A DNA stretch of 23,309 nt, taken from assembly GCA_014383605.1 (NCBI GenBank), contig JACNHM010000328.1, positions 1-23,309 on the forward strand, in the 5' to 3' direction. This DNA is from Chloroflexota bacterium. GTDB taxonomy: Bacteria; Chloroflexota; Anaerolineae; UBA3071. Under the pieces are notes generated by a model, which did not search any database, had not been told where the DNA came from, and worked only from the letters and a program-made list of their open reading frames with translations. The position numbers and the translations under genes were made by a program. How positions within the stretch are numbered: the stretch's first letter is position 1; every line of letters begins with the position of its first letter. Positions 7,650-15,720 of the stretch are shown piece after piece.

Positions 7650-9710
7650 CTAGCCACCCAGCTCGCCGCGCACGGTGTGCAGCAACGTTTCGGCCTGCAA
7701 TTCCGGCAGGGTGTAGCAGGGGCCGCCCAGGGCTTCGGCCAGCTCGCGGGACAGGCCGCGGTCGAAGGCCGGATGTTCCATGTCCACGACCACGGAGCGG
7801 AAGCCGCTCTGCCGGATCAGGTCGGCCATGCGCAGGGCTTCCTCCTGGGCCGGCAAGCCGGTCAGCGAGACGTTGCCGGCGCCGTCGGTGAGCAGGATGA
7901 CCAGCGGCCGCACCTCTGGATCGCGGCGTCGGGCCGCCGTGCAGACGCGGTAGGCCAGCAGCAGCCCGCCGGAGAGCGGCGTCTTGCCGCCGACGGGGAT
8001 CTCGGCCAGCATCCTCTTGGCCAGCTCCACGCTGGAGGTAGGCGGCAGGGCCACCCGCGCCTGGTTCTTCTGGAAGACGACCAGCCCCACCTGATCGCGG
8101 CGCTGGTAGGCGTCCAGCAGCAGCGACAGGATGGCCCCCTTGGTGGCCTCCATGCGCTCGGCGGCGGCCATGGACCAACTGGCGTCCACGACGAAGAGCA
8201 CCAGGTTGGCCGTGCGCCGTATGCGCACCTTGCGCTGTAAGTCCTCCTTGGTCACGTGCAGGGCGACGTCGCCATTGCCATCATTGCCATCATTGCCGTT
8301 GCGCTGGCTGCGCTCCAGTTGATGGGGGGCGGCCTGGCGCAGCGTGGCGTCGAAGGCGATGTCGTCGCGCAGGCCGTCGGCGGGGCGGCTGCGGACGTAG
8401 CGACCGCGCCGGCGCTCCGTGCGCGTGGAGCTGCGCCGCCCGGCCTGTTTGCGGGTCAGCTTGTCCAGAGGGGTATCGAGCCGCCGTGGCTCGAAGGACG
8501 ATCCCACGGCGACGGCCCGGTGCGGGCTTTGCTCGGGGCCGGCGGGGGTGCTTTGCGACGTGTCGTCCATCATGGGGGGTGCGTCGCGCAGCATCTCGCC
8601 GGCCTCACCCTCTTTTTTTGCTGGTGAAGAGGAGAGGGAGGTTAGTGTTTCGGCGCTTTCTGTGGGGGCATCGGGAGGGCCGAGTTGTTTCTGCACCTTT
8701 TGCAGCCGCTCCTGGAGCTGCTCGAAGTCCAGCGTGGTCTCCTCGAAGGGCTGCCGCTTGAGGCGATGGGGCAGGGCCAACTCGGCGGCCAGGAGGATGT
8801 CCCGCTCGCTGATCTGCAGGTGGCCGGCGAAGGCGGCGTGAGCACGGGCGGCCTTGAGGATCACCAGGTCGGCGCGGTGGCCGTCCACCTGGAAGTCGGC
8901 GGTGAGTTGGGCGATGGTGAAGAGGTCGCGCTGCGTGTGGGTGACCAGCGGCAGGCGGTCGCGGGCGCGGGCGATCTCCGCGGAAAGCTGCTGTTCCTGC
9001 GGCTCCCATTCGGTCCAGAAGGCCTCCGGGTCGCGCTCGAATTGCACGTGCCGCTCCAGTATCTGCACCCGCTGTCCGGCGTCGAGGATGCCGCGGATGT
9101 CCACGCAGAGGGCGAAGCGGTCCAGGAGCTGCGGGCGCAGATCGCCCTCTTCGGGGTTCATGGTGCCCACGAGGATGAAGCGGGCGGGGTGGGAGAAGCT
9201 GATGCCCTCCCGCTCGACGACGTTGACGCCCATGGCCGCCGAATCGAGCAGCAGGTCCACGACGTGGTCGTCGAGCAGGTTGACCTCGTCCACGTAGAGC
9301 AGCCCGCGGTTGGCGGCGGCCAGCACGCCCGGCTCGAAGTGGCGCTCGCCCTTCTGGATGGCCAGCTCGATGTCCAGCGTGCCCACGACGCGGTCCTCGG
9401 TGGCGCTGACGGGCAGGTCCACGAAGCGGGTGCGGCGGCGGGCCAGCGGCAGCACCTCGCCCTGCTCCCGCCGTTCCTGGCAGTTGTCGCACTCGGCCTC
9501 GACGCCGTTGGGGGCGCAGTTGAAGGGGCAATCGGCCACCACTTCGATCTCCGGCAGCAGCGCGGCCAGGGCGCGGGCGGCGGTGGACTTGGCCGTGCCC
9601 CGCTCGCCGCGGATGAGCACGCCGCCGATGCGGTGGTTGATGGCGTTGAGGATCAGGGCGCGCTTCATGCGCTCCTGACCGACGATGGCGGTAAACGGAT
9701 ATAGGATCAC
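7650..9710 (-). CDS. fused ChlI/ChlD-type AAA+ and VWA chelatase subunit
   Basis: 686 aa from the GTG at 9710. GGAG lies 9 nt upstream, and the protein then begins MILYPFTAIVGQE as in BchI/ChlI; the longer TTG start at 9725 overlaps that ribosome site. The AAA+ half has an intact Walker A (GERGTAKST), a four-Cys insert (CPFNC, CDNC) and Walker B-like LLYVDEVNLLD. A low-complexity linker follows. The C-terminal VWA domain has a complete MIDAS: DASWS, the Thr in GGKTPLSGG, and LTDG. Such fusions power metal insertion into tetrapyrroles (magnesium or cobalt chelatase) with a large CobN/ChlH subunit, which is not in this window, so the metal cannot be decided. The intact Walker motifs differ from classical ChlD, whose AAA+ half is degenerate. 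Two in-frame repeats lie in the linker. The gene has its own promoter just after nadB. Confidence 0.85.
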   Translation of the reverse strand: MILYPFTAIVGQERMKRALILNAINHRIGGVLIRGERGTAKSTAARALAALLPEIEVVADCPFNCAPNGVEAECDNCQERREQGEVLPLARRRTRFVDLPVSATEDRVVGTLDIELAIQKGERHFEPGVLAAANRGLLYVDEVNLLDDHVVDLLLDSAAMGVNVVEREGISFSHPARFILVGTMNPEEGDLRPQLLDRFALCVDIRGILDAGQRVQILERHVQFERDPEAFWTEWEPQEQQLSAEIARARDRLPLVTHTQRDLFTIAQLTADFQVDGHRADLVILKAARAHAAFAGHLQISERDILLAAELALPHRLKRQPFEETTLDFEQLQERLQKVQKQLGPPDAPTESAETLTSLSSSPAKKEGEAGEMLRDAPPMMDDTSQSTPAGPEQSPHRAVAVGSSFEPRRLDTPLDKLTRKQAGRRSSTRTERRRGRYVRSRPADGLRDDIAFDATLRQAAPHQLERSQRNGNDGNDGNGDVALHVTKEDLQRKVRIRRTANLVLFVVDASWSMAAAERMEATKGAILSLLLDAYQRRDQVGLVVFQKNQARVALPPTSSVELAKRMLAEIPVGGKTPLSGGLLLAYRVCTAARRRDPEVRPLVILLTDGAGNVSLTGLPAQEEALRMADLIRQSGFRSVVVDMEHPAFDRGLSRELAEALGGPCYTLPELQAETLLHTVRGELGG
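8273..8299 (-). repeat. 9-bp tandem repeat in chelatase linker
   Basis: Three consecutive near-identical 9-bp units (CATTGCCAT, CATTGCCAT, CATTGCCGT) encode Asn/Gly/Asp-rich NGNDGNDGNGD on the minus strand. The repeat lies just before the VWA domain, where length variation should be tolerated. Confidence 0.75.
8603..8642. repeat. hairpin-type repeat inside the chelatase CDS
   Basis: CCTCACCCTCTT (8603-8614) and AAGAGGAGAGGGAGG (8628-8642) form an imperfect inverted repeat around a T-rich centre. It is translated in frame as roughly LTSLSSSPAKKEGEAGE. The sequence resembles the CCCTCTCC-type intergenic hairpins common in high-GC genomes rather than family-conserved protein, suggesting a repeat accommodated in the linker. 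Confidence 0.5.
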
Positions 9711-9739
9711 AACATCAAACTCCAAAGCTCACATCTCAA

Positions 9740-9816
9740 AACTGGGATCGGGTCTCAGCGATCAGGGATCAGGGTGCTCCTGATCACCGATCACTGATCC
9801 CTGACACCTGACCAGG
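9740..9816. repeat. GATCA-iterated hairpin repeat in chelatase leader
   Basis: The run contains repeated gatcaggg, gatcacc and gatcactgatc units. TCAGGGATCAG is followed by a rightward inverted CTGATCCCTGA, an 11-bp perfect stem. It lies between the chelatase promoter (9817-9845) and start codon, so it would be transcribed as a structured 5' leader of about 100 nt. Confidence 0.55.
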
Positions 9817-9845
9817 ATTATACCCCAGGTTGAGCGATTTGTAAA
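9817..9845 (-). promoter_or_regulatory. sigma70-type promoter for the chelatase gene
   Basis: On the minus strand, TTTACA (9845-9840), a 17-bp spacer and TATAAT (9822-9817). The predicted transcript starts near 9810, about 100 nt before the GTG at 9710. It abuts the nadB stop codon, so the chelatase need not depend on the nad operon promoter. Confidence 0.75.
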
Positions 9846-9849
9846 AGGT

Positions 9850-11445
9850 TCAATCCTCGCGATAGTGACAGCCGCGGCTCTCTTTGTGTTCCCAGGCCGC
9901 CCGGGCCACGATGAGGGCGGCCTGCACACTGTTGCGCAGGCCAATGAGCCCGTCGGTCAGCCGCGTGGTGCGGTAGAACTTGTCCACCTCCCGCTGCAAA
10001 TGCTGCAGGTCGTCAATGGCCCGCTCCAGACGGCGGGCGCTGCGCACCAGCCCCACATAGTTCCACATGATGTGCTGCGCGGTGATCATGTCCTGATGGA
10101 TCAGTGCAGGGTCGGCAATCTCTACCAGGCCCTCGTCGTGCCAGGGCGGGATGTCTTTGGAGTCAATGTCCATCTCAGCCCCGGCCTCGTCCAGGCTGCG
10201 GCGGGCGTCCTGAGCCGCCCGATAGCCCCACACCAGTCCTTCCAACAGCGAAGCACTGCCCAACCGGTTGGCTCCGTGCACGCCGGTACACGAGACCTCG
10301 CCAGCGGCGTACAGGTGGCGCAGATTGGTGTGACCCCGGTCATCCACCCACACGCCGCCGCAAAAGTAGTGGGCCGCCGGCACCACCGGGATGAGGTCAC
10401 GGGTGATGTCCACCGCGTATTCCTGGCAGCGGGCGTAAATGGTGGGAAAGCGGGAGCGGGCCTCCTCGGCCGGCATGTACGAGTGCAGGTCCAGGTACAC
10501 GCACTCTGCCTTAGTCTCCAGCATCTCACGATGGATGCTCCGGGCCACGACGTCGCGGGGAGCCAGGTCTTTCCACTCCGGGTCGTACTTCTGCATGAAG
10601 GGCCAGCCGTCAGCATTCACCAGGTGAGCACCGGCACCCCGCACCGCCTCGGAGATGAGGAAGCGGGGAACATCGCGACGGTAGAAGGCGGTGGGGTGGA
10701 ACTGAACGTACTGGGCGTGGATGATGCGCGCCCCAGCGCGGTAGGCCATGGCCAGCCCGTCGCCGCGGGCCCTTTCGGGGTTGGTGGTGTGCAGGTAGAT
10801 CTGCCCCAGCCCACCGCTGGCCAGGATCGTCTTCCGCGCCAGGTACGCCCGCACTCGCCCCGGTTGCTGGTCGAAGACGTAGGCTCCCACACAGGAGAGG
10901 GGCTCGTAGATGGCCAGTGGGTCGCGGGAGTGATGGGCGGGGGTCAGGAAGTCCACCGCCGTGTGGCGGGTGAGCAGTGTGATGTTGGGACAGCTTCTCA
11001 CGGCGGCGATCAGCTTTTCCTCGATGGCCCGGCCGGTAGCGTCGGCCACGTGCAGGATACGTTCGGTGGAATGCGCGGCCTCGCGGATGTACTCCAGCTC
11101 GTCGGAAGGGGTTCCGGCAAAGGAGACCCCCAGCCGCTCCACCAGGATCTCCCCCAGCAGCCGCGGGCCCTCTTCGGCCAGGGTGTCCATGGCGACCGGA
11201 TTGTTGACGTAATCGCCAGCGCGCAGGATGTCCTCGGTCAGCAGCTCCACTGAATCCTGCGGCCCCCGTCCGATGATGCCTCCTTGGGCATAGTAAGTGC
11301 TCGACTCGTGGGGGTCCGCAGCTCCGGTGATCACCGTTACCCGCAGCTTGGGATTCTCGGCCGCCGTCAGTGCCGCCACGCAGCCGGTGATGCCACTGCC
11401 GATGACCAGCACATCGGTGCGAACCTGTTCGCTATCCATATCCAT
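9850..11445 (-). CDS. nadB: L-aspartate oxidase
   Basis: 531 aa, normal length for NadB. It oxidises L-aspartate to iminoaspartate with FAD, the first step of de novo NAD synthesis. Visible signatures: the Rossmann FAD motif GSGITG (16-21), SSTYYAQGG, HPTAFY, SEAVRGAGAHLVN, and the C-terminal HYFCGGVWVDDRGHT...LYAAGEVSCTGVHGANRLGSASLLEGLVWG block shared with succinate dehydrogenase and fumarate reductase flavoproteins. The start at 11445 lies 9 nt after the nadA stop with GAGAG upstream, so it is the third gene of a nadC-nadA-nadB operon. The context makes NadB much more likely than a fumarate reductase subunit. Confidence 0.95.
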   Translation of the reverse strand: MDMDSEQVRTDVLVIGSGITGCVAALTAAENPKLRVTVITGAADPHESSTYYAQGGIIGRGPQDSVELLTEDILRAGDYVNNPVAMDTLAEEGPRLLGEILVERLGVSFAGTPSDELEYIREAAHSTERILHVADATGRAIEEKLIAAVRSCPNITLLTRHTAVDFLTPAHHSRDPLAIYEPLSCVGAYVFDQQPGRVRAYLARKTILASGGLGQIYLHTTNPERARGDGLAMAYRAGARIIHAQYVQFHPTAFYRRDVPRFLISEAVRGAGAHLVNADGWPFMQKYDPEWKDLAPRDVVARSIHREMLETKAECVYLDLHSYMPAEEARSRFPTIYARCQEYAVDITRDLIPVVPAAHYFCGGVWVDDRGHTNLRHLYAAGEVSCTGVHGANRLGSASLLEGLVWGYRAAQDARRSLDEAGAEMDIDSKDIPPWHDEGLVEIADPALIHQDMITAQHIMWNYVGLVRSARRLERAIDDLQHLQREVDKFYRTTRLTDGLIGLRNSVQAALIVARAAWEHKESRGCHYRED

Positions 11446-11454
11446 GTCTATCTC

Positions 11455-12504
11455 TCACTGCCTCATCATTCGCTCCAGGGCCGCGTTAGCCCAGTGGGTT
11501 ATCTCCGGCGAGACGGTGACCACGCCCACCGGCTCGCCTTCCAACAGTCGTTCCAGGGTGTAGAGCAGGTTGTAAGGATTGACGCGGTACATCGCCCCGC
11601 ACAGCGAGCGGGCCAGCGGGACGACCGTCTTGTCCGGGCACTCCTGCGCCAGGCGATTGACCATGTGGATTTCGGTGCCCACGGCGAACGTGGTGCCCGG
11701 CGGCCCGTCGCGCACGCTGCGCAGGATGAACGAGGTGGAGCCATTGAGGTCGGCAGCCTGAACGACATCCACCCGGCACTCGGGATGCACGACGACGGTG
11801 ACGTCGCCGTACTTCTCGCGTACAGCCCGCACGTGCTCCACGGTGAAATAGGTATGGACGTGGCAATAGCCCTTCCAGACCACCACGCGGGCCGCACCTG
11901 AGGCCGGACCGTTCGCCTCCGGCCGTTGCGGGTCCCAGAGGGCGATCTGCTCCGGCAGGATGCCCAGGGCCAGCGCCGAGTTGCGTCCCAGCCACTCATC
12001 GGGGAAGAAGAGCACCCGTTTGCCCTGCTCCAGCGCCGAGCGCATGATGACCTGCGCGTTGGCCGATGTGCAGACCGCGCCGCTGTGCCGCCCGCAGAAG
12101 GCTTTCACCTCCGCCGTGGAGTTCTGGTAAGTGATGGGGATCAAGCCATCCTCGCCCCAGAGGGCCGCCAGCGTCTGCCAGGCGTCCTGGGCCTGCTCGG
12201 CCGTGACCATGGCTGCCATGGGACACTTCGCCTCCCCTCCCAGCGCTGGCAGCAGCACCGTCTGCGAGGGATCGCAGAGCATGGCCGCCGTCTCGGCCAT
12301 GAAGTCCACCCCGCAGAAGACAATGTAGCGCGCCCGCTTCTGCGCCGCCGCTGCTCGCGAGAGCTCCAGCGAGTCGCCTCGGAAATCGACAAAGCGGATG
12401 ATGCTGTCTCGCTGGTAGTGGTGGCCCAGGATCACCAGATCCTCGCCCAACTTCGCCTTGGCCGCAGCGATGCGGGATAGGAGTTCGGGTTCAGATACCG
12501 ACAT
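11455..12504 (-). CDS. nadA: quinolinate synthase
   Basis: 349 aa from the ATG at 12504 (MSVSEPELLSR), which has GGAGG 9 nt upstream; the frame also opens at a TTG at 12513, judged less likely. It condenses iminoaspartate with dihydroxyacetone phosphate to quinolinate on a [4Fe-4S] cluster. Seen: LGHHYQ near the N-terminus, FCGVDFMAETA, VCTSANA, VVHPECRVDVVQAAD, GTEIHMVNRL and LCGAMYRVN. The Cys residues in FCGV, HPEC and LCGAM match the three expected cluster ligands. The start overlaps the end of nadC by 14 bp, indicating translational coupling, and nadB follows 9 nt after the stop. Confidence 0.95.
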   Translation of the reverse strand: MSVSEPELLSRIAAAKAKLGEDLVILGHHYQRDSIIRFVDFRGDSLELSRAAAAQKRARYIVFCGVDFMAETAAMLCDPSQTVLLPALGGEAKCPMAAMVTAEQAQDAWQTLAALWGEDGLIPITYQNSTAEVKAFCGRHSGAVCTSANAQVIMRSALEQGKRVLFFPDEWLGRNSALALGILPEQIALWDPQRPEANGPASGAARVVVWKGYCHVHTYFTVEHVRAVREKYGDVTVVVHPECRVDVVQAADLNGSTSFILRSVRDGPPGTTFAVGTEIHMVNRLAQECPDKTVVPLARSLCGAMYRVNPYNLLYTLERLLEGEPVGVVTVSPEITHWANAALERMMRQ

Positions 12505-13384
12505 GAACTTCAACCTCCAAACTGATATCCAGCGCCTGGGCCGAATGGGTGAGGGCGCCGACGGAGATGTAGTCCACGCCGGTGGCCGCGATCTCGCCCA
12601 CCGTCTCCAGCGTCACACCACCCGAGGCTTCCAACGGCACGCTGCTGGCGGTCGTGGTCACCGCCTGCCGCATCTCCTCCAGGCTCATGTTGTCCAGCAT
12701 GATACGATCCAGCGGTGGCTCGATGGCCAAGGCCTCTTCTAGCTCGGCCAGCGTCTTGGCCTCCACCTCGATGAACAACCCGTGGGTATCGTAAGCCCGC
12801 ACCCGCTGCACGGCGGTGGTGATCCCTCCCGCGGCGGCGATGTGGTTGTCTTTGATCAGCACCATGTCGTACAGGCCCATGCGGTGATTGTGCCCCCCGC
12901 CCAGCCGCACGGCCCACTTGTCGAGCGGGCGCAGGCCCGGAGCCGTCTTGCGGGTATCGAGGATGACGGCCCCCGTGCCGGCCACGGCATTCACGTAGCG
13001 ACGGGTCAGCGTGGCAATGCCCGACATGCGCTGCAGGAAGTTCAGCGCCGTCCGCTCTGCGCTGAGAATGCCCACTCCCGGGCCCTCGACGGTGGCCAGC
13101 CGCTGGCCGCATGTCACTACCGCGCCATCCTCCGCCAGCGGGGTGAAGATGATGCGCGGGTCGGTCAACTGGAAAGCGGCGCGGGCTATGGTCAGCCCGG
13201 CCAGCACGCCATCGGCCTTGGCGACGAACTCGCCCCACAGGATAACGTCGGGCGAGAGGATGCACTCGCTGGTCACATCGCCGTCGCCGATGTCCTCTGC
13301 CAGCGTCCGGCGCACGATGGCTACGATTTCCTCTGGCAGTGCAGCAGTCGTCACGTCTCCTCGTCCCTGTCTTTCCCTTTTCAT
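12491..13384 (-). CDS. nadC: nicotinate-nucleotide pyrophosphorylase (carboxylating)
   Basis: 297 aa from the ATG at 13384 (MKRERQGRGD). The frame also contains an ATG at 13408, but that codon overlaps the -10 box, so it would not be transcribed; the 13384 start has GGAGG 7 nt upstream. It converts quinolinate and PRPP to nicotinate mononucleotide. Motifs: EDIGDGDVTSE, ERTALNFLQRMSGIAT, LDTRKTAPGLRPLDKWAVRLGGG with the substrate-binding Arg/Lys set, HNHRMGLYD, KDNH and the C-terminal EASGGVTLET...GVDYISVGALTHS. It is first in the nadC-nadA-nadB operon. Confidence 0.95.
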   Translation of the reverse strand: MKRERQGRGDVTTAALPEEIVAIVRRTLAEDIGDGDVTSECILSPDVILWGEFVAKADGVLAGLTIARAAFQLTDPRIIFTPLAEDGAVVTCGQRLATVEGPGVGILSAERTALNFLQRMSGIATLTRRYVNAVAGTGAVILDTRKTAPGLRPLDKWAVRLGGGHNHRMGLYDMVLIKDNHIAAAGGITTAVQRVRAYDTHGLFIEVEAKTLAELEEALAIEPPLDRIMLDNMSLEEMRQAVTTTASSVPLEASGGVTLETVGEIAATGVDYISVGALTHSAQALDISLEVEVHVGI

Positions 13385-13406
13385 CGTCCACCCTCCAACC
13401 CTTTGC

Positions 13407-13435
13407 ATTATAGTCGATTCTGAGCAAAAAGTCCA
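13407..13435 (-). promoter_or_regulatory. promoter of the nadC-nadA-nadB operon
   Basis: On the minus strand, TGGACT (13435-13430), a 17-bp spacer and a perfect TATAAT (13412-13407). Transcription would begin near 13400, giving a leader of about 16 nt that carries GGAGG before the nadC ATG at 13384. Confidence 0.75.
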
Positions 13436-13496
13436 GACTCTCCAACAGTGACGAAGAAAGCGATACGTACGAGAGAACGCTGTTCCCGCAGGTTCT

Positions 13497-13575
13497 TCGC
13501 AGATAAGCGCCAGATTGCGCCAAGGGATCAGCGAGAATCAGCGCCAGATCAGCGTCATCTGCGTCCTATCAGCGG
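13497..13575. repeat. intergenic iterated ATCAGCG repeat
   Basis: ATCAGCG occurs four times (13527, 13537, 13548, 13568), and AGCGCCAGAT twice (13506, 13540), in a stretch rich in cgcagat/gcgtc words. It sits between the nadC promoter and the promoter of the VTT-domain gene and encodes nothing recognisable. It resembles other small iterated repeats in this window in style, not in sequence. Confidence 0.5.
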
Positions 13576-13615
13576 CCAAAGGGGGTTGGTCGGCGATTGG
13601 GTGAGCATACCTGCT

Positions 13616-13644
13616 TTGACGGTTTGTCCATGCTCTGGTATACT
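13616..13644 (+). promoter_or_regulatory. promoter directly abutting the VTT-domain gene
   Basis: TTGACG (13616-13621), a 17-bp spacer and TATACT (13639-13644). The expected transcription start (about 13651) is only a few nt before the ATG at 13654, so the mRNA should be leaderless or nearly so. Confidence 0.75.
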
Positions 13645-13653
13645 TTCCCCACG

Positions 13654-14373
13654 ATGAAGACGTCTCACAAACGCTGGCTTCTGGCGCTGATCCTGGTGGC
13701 GCTGGCCGTGCCCATCGTCGTTTACTGGCAGCCGTTGATGACGCTGCTGCGGGACAGACCGCAACTGCGGGCCTGGCTGCGCGGCCTGGGGCCTTGGGGG
13801 CCGCTGGCACTCATCGGTCTCAACGCCGCCCAGATCGTCCTGGCTCCCGTGCCTGGGCAGCTGGTGCAAGCGGTAGCCGGCTATCTCTTCGGGCTGTGGC
13901 CGGGAGCCATCTACGGCGCGCTGGGCATGGCCCTGGGCGGCACGTTGTCCATGAGCCTGGGGCGGCTCTACGGCCGGCCGCTGGTCACCCGTGCTGTGGG
14001 CGCGGAGCGGCTGGCGAGTTGGGAGCGCGTGGCGCGCACCGATTCGCCGCTCATCTGGTGTCTGCTCATGCTGCCGCCGTTTGGCGACATCCCCTTCCTC
14101 ATCGCCGGCTTGACCAAAGCTCCCATTTGGAGGGTGTTGGGGATCACGCTCGTCGTGCGCGGGCCGTCGGTGGTCCTCTACGCGGCCGTGGGCGCGGGAG
14201 CGATACCTGGTCCGCCCTACGTCCTGGGGACATTGGTGATCGCGCTGGCGCTGGTGGGCGTCCTGGGCATGCTCTACGGCTCGCGGGTGCAAGCCTGGAT
14301 AGAGAGGCATGTGTTGCACCGCCTGCCCGCTGGCCGCAATCCTTCGGAGGAGTCAGCGGAGGAAGCAGAGTGA
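13654..14373 (+). CDS. VTT/TVP38-like (SNARE-associated, DedA-type) membrane protein
   Basis: 239 aa from the ATG at 13654 (MKTSHKRWLL). The frame extends upstream to a TTG at 13597, but that lies before the promoter. Hydrophobic segments are at about 8-25, 50-90 and 150-225. The VTT-type core is GPWGPLALIGLNAAQIVLAP...GQLVQAVAGYLFGLWPGAIYG...GGTLSMSLGR, followed by PPFGDIPFLIAGLTKAP. VTT/DedA proteins are integral membrane proteins; some are implicated in lipid scrambling or membrane homeostasis, and the substrate here is unknown. There is no Shine-Dalgarno, consistent with a leaderless transcript. The gene converges on the GNAT gene 47 bp downstream. Confidence 0.85.
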   Translation: MKTSHKRWLLALILVALAVPIVVYWQPLMTLLRDRPQLRAWLRGLGPWGPLALIGLNAAQIVLAPVPGQLVQAVAGYLFGLWPGAIYGALGMALGGTLSMSLGRLYGRPLVTRAVGAERLASWERVARTDSPLIWCLLMLPPFGDIPFLIAGLTKAPIWRVLGITLVVRGPSVVLYAAVGAGAIPGPPYVLGTLVIALALVGVLGMLYGSRVQAWIERHVLHRLPAGRNPSEESAEEAE

Positions 14374-14375
14374 AG

Positions 14376-14420
14376 CTCAAAGCTCAAAACTGGCGGGGAG
14401 AGCTTTGGATTTTGGATTTG
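14376..14420. other. hairpin between convergent genes
   Basis: CAAAGCT (14378-14384) and AGCTTTG (14401-14407) form a 7-bp inverted repeat between the stops of the VTT-domain and GNAT genes. The right flank is T-rich (ttggattttggatttg), so it may act as a weak terminator for the plus-strand gene. CAAAGCTCA and CTCAAAACTGG also occur at 9723-9745, so it shares a dispersed repeat. Confidence 0.4.
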
Positions 14421-14867
14421 TCAGGCTGCGGCGCTGGGGCGTTTGCTGAGGTAGAGGATGTCGGGGGCGAGCACGTAGCCGGCGCTTTGGAATAACCGCA
14501 GCGATGGCTCGTTGTCTTCTTCGATCAGCACGGCCCAGACGAGGATGTCCTGGGAGGCCAGCCATTGCTCGGCGGCGGCGATGAGGCGGCGGGCCAGCCC
14601 CTGACCGCGGTAGGCGGGGGCCACGGCCAAGCGATTGAGCCAGCCCTTGCGCCCGTCGTGCGTGGCGACAATGGCGACCACCAGGCGGCCGCCGTCCTCC
14701 AGGCCGATGATGTGCTGCACACCGCTGGCCAACTGGCGGGCGAAGGCGGCGCGGCTGTCCCGTCCCTGGGGGCGGATGCTGGTCCGCCCCGCCCGCTGCC
14801 AAAGGTCCATGATCGCCTCATAATCGTCGAGGCTCAGTGTGCGTTCTACCAGCTCGTTGTGTGACAT
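14421..14867 (-). CDS. GNAT family N-acetyltransferase
   Basis: 148 aa, a single GNAT domain. The acetyl-CoA binding motif is LAVAPAYRGQGLARRLI (R-G-Q-G-L-A loop), followed by AAEQWLASQ, and the C-terminal FQSAGYVLAPDILYLSKR is typical of GNATs that modify small molecules or protein N-termini. The acceptor substrate cannot be predicted. The start ATG has GGGAAG a few nt upstream. It is divergent from the ThiF-family gene with only 28 bp between start codons, so the two must share or overlap control sequences; no promoter was recognised for either. Confidence 0.9.
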   Translation of the reverse strand: MSHNELVERTLSLDDYEAIMDLWQRAGRTSIRPQGRDSRAAFARQLASGVQHIIGLEDGGRLVVAIVATHDGRKGWLNRLAVAPAYRGQGLARRLIAAAEQWLASQDILVWAVLIEEDNEPSLRLFQSAGYVLAPDILYLSKRPSAAA

Positions 14868-14895
14868 GCAGCTTCCCTGAAAGTGAGAGTGGGCG

Positions 14896-15720
14896 ATGAA
14901 AACAGATATGGATTGGGTATTGGAAGCGGATCTGGCGCGCTACGTGCGGCAGGTCACGTTCCGTGGGCTGGGCGAAGCCGGGCAGCGCAAGCTGTTTGCT
15001 TCGTCGGTGGTGCTCGTCGGCTGTGGAGCCACGGGCAGTACGTTGGCCAATCACGTGGCCCGCGCCGGCGTGGGCCGCTTGCGCATCGTGGATCGGGACG
15101 TCGTCGAGCTGAACAACCTGCCGCGGCAGATCCTCTACGACGAACAGGACGTGGCCGAGGGTGCGGCCAAGGCCATGGCCGCCGCCCGCCGGCTGCAGCA
15201 GATCAACTCGGCCATCGAGATCGAGCCGCTGGTGGTGGAGCTACATCCGGGCAACGTGCTCGATCTGATCGGCGGCGCCGACCTGGTGCTGGATGCCTCC
15301 GACAACTTCGCCACCCGCTACCTGCTGAACGAGGCCTGCATCGAGCTGGGTATCCCCTGGGTCTACACAGGTGTCGTCGCCTCCTACGGCATGACGATGC
15401 CGATCATCCCCGGCCAGACGGCCTGCCTGCGCTGCGTCCTGGGCCCGGAGCCGCCCGCCGACGCGGTGCCCACCATCACCACGGAAGGGGTCATCGGCCC
15501 GGCGGTGGCGGCCATCGCTTCCATCTCGGCGGCCACGGCGCTGAAGCTGCTGGCGGGCAGCGAGCCGGTGGTGCAACGGCTGGTGCACATAGACCTGTGG
15601 GAGCCGGCCTTCGACGTGCTGGAGGTCGGCCCGTCGCAGCCGGATTGTCCTGCTTGCGGCCAGCCGCGCCGCTACGAGTATCTGGAAGCTCCCCAAGACC
15701 GTTCGCCGAAGGTCTCCTGA
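14896..15720 (+). CDS. ThiF/MoeB/HesA family E1-like adenylyltransferase
   Basis: 274 aa. The family adenylates the C-terminal Gly of ubiquitin-like sulfur carriers (ThiS, MoaD or similar). Seen: RYVRQVTFRGLGEAGQRKL, nucleotide loop GCGATGS (42-48), IVDRDVVELNNLPRQ (64-78), LVLDASDNFATRYLLNEAC, and two zinc-type pairs, CLRC and CPAC. No sulfur-carrier gene is nearby, so the pathway (thiamine, molybdopterin or other) is undecided. The last 11 residues (EAPQDRSPKVS) come from a 99-bp palindromic segment. The downstream duplicate of the gene end stops 11 codons earlier, directly after RRYEYL, so the ancestral protein probably had 263 aa. The protein core is intact and is likely functional. Confidence 0.88.
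   Translation: MKTDMDWVLEADLARYVRQVTFRGLGEAGQRKLFASSVVLVGCGATGSTLANHVARAGVGRLRIVDRDVVELNNLPRQILYDEQDVAEGAAKAMAAARRLQQINSAIEIEPLVVELHPGNVLDLIGGADLVLDASDNFATRYLLNEACIELGIPWVYTGVVASYGMTMPIIPGQTACLRCVLGPEPPADAVPTITTEGVIGPAVAAIASISAATALKLLAGSEPVVQRLVHIDLWEPAFDVLEVGPSQPDCPACGQPRRYEYLEAPQDRSPKVS

Noticed and set aside
8685..9704. Long plus-strand open frame opposite the chelatase gene
   Set aside because: It is the antisense shadow of a GC-rich gene whose minus strand carries Walker, Cys4 and MIDAS motifs; the plus frame is repetitive Gly/Val/His-rich and has no domain.
9865..11253. Long plus-strand open frame opposite nadB
   Set aside because: Antisense shadow; the nadB strand has full family motifs and operon spacing.
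13385..13408. Upstream ATG (13408) as the nadC start
   Set aside because: It overlaps the TATAAT box, while the ATG at 13384 has a proper GGAGG.
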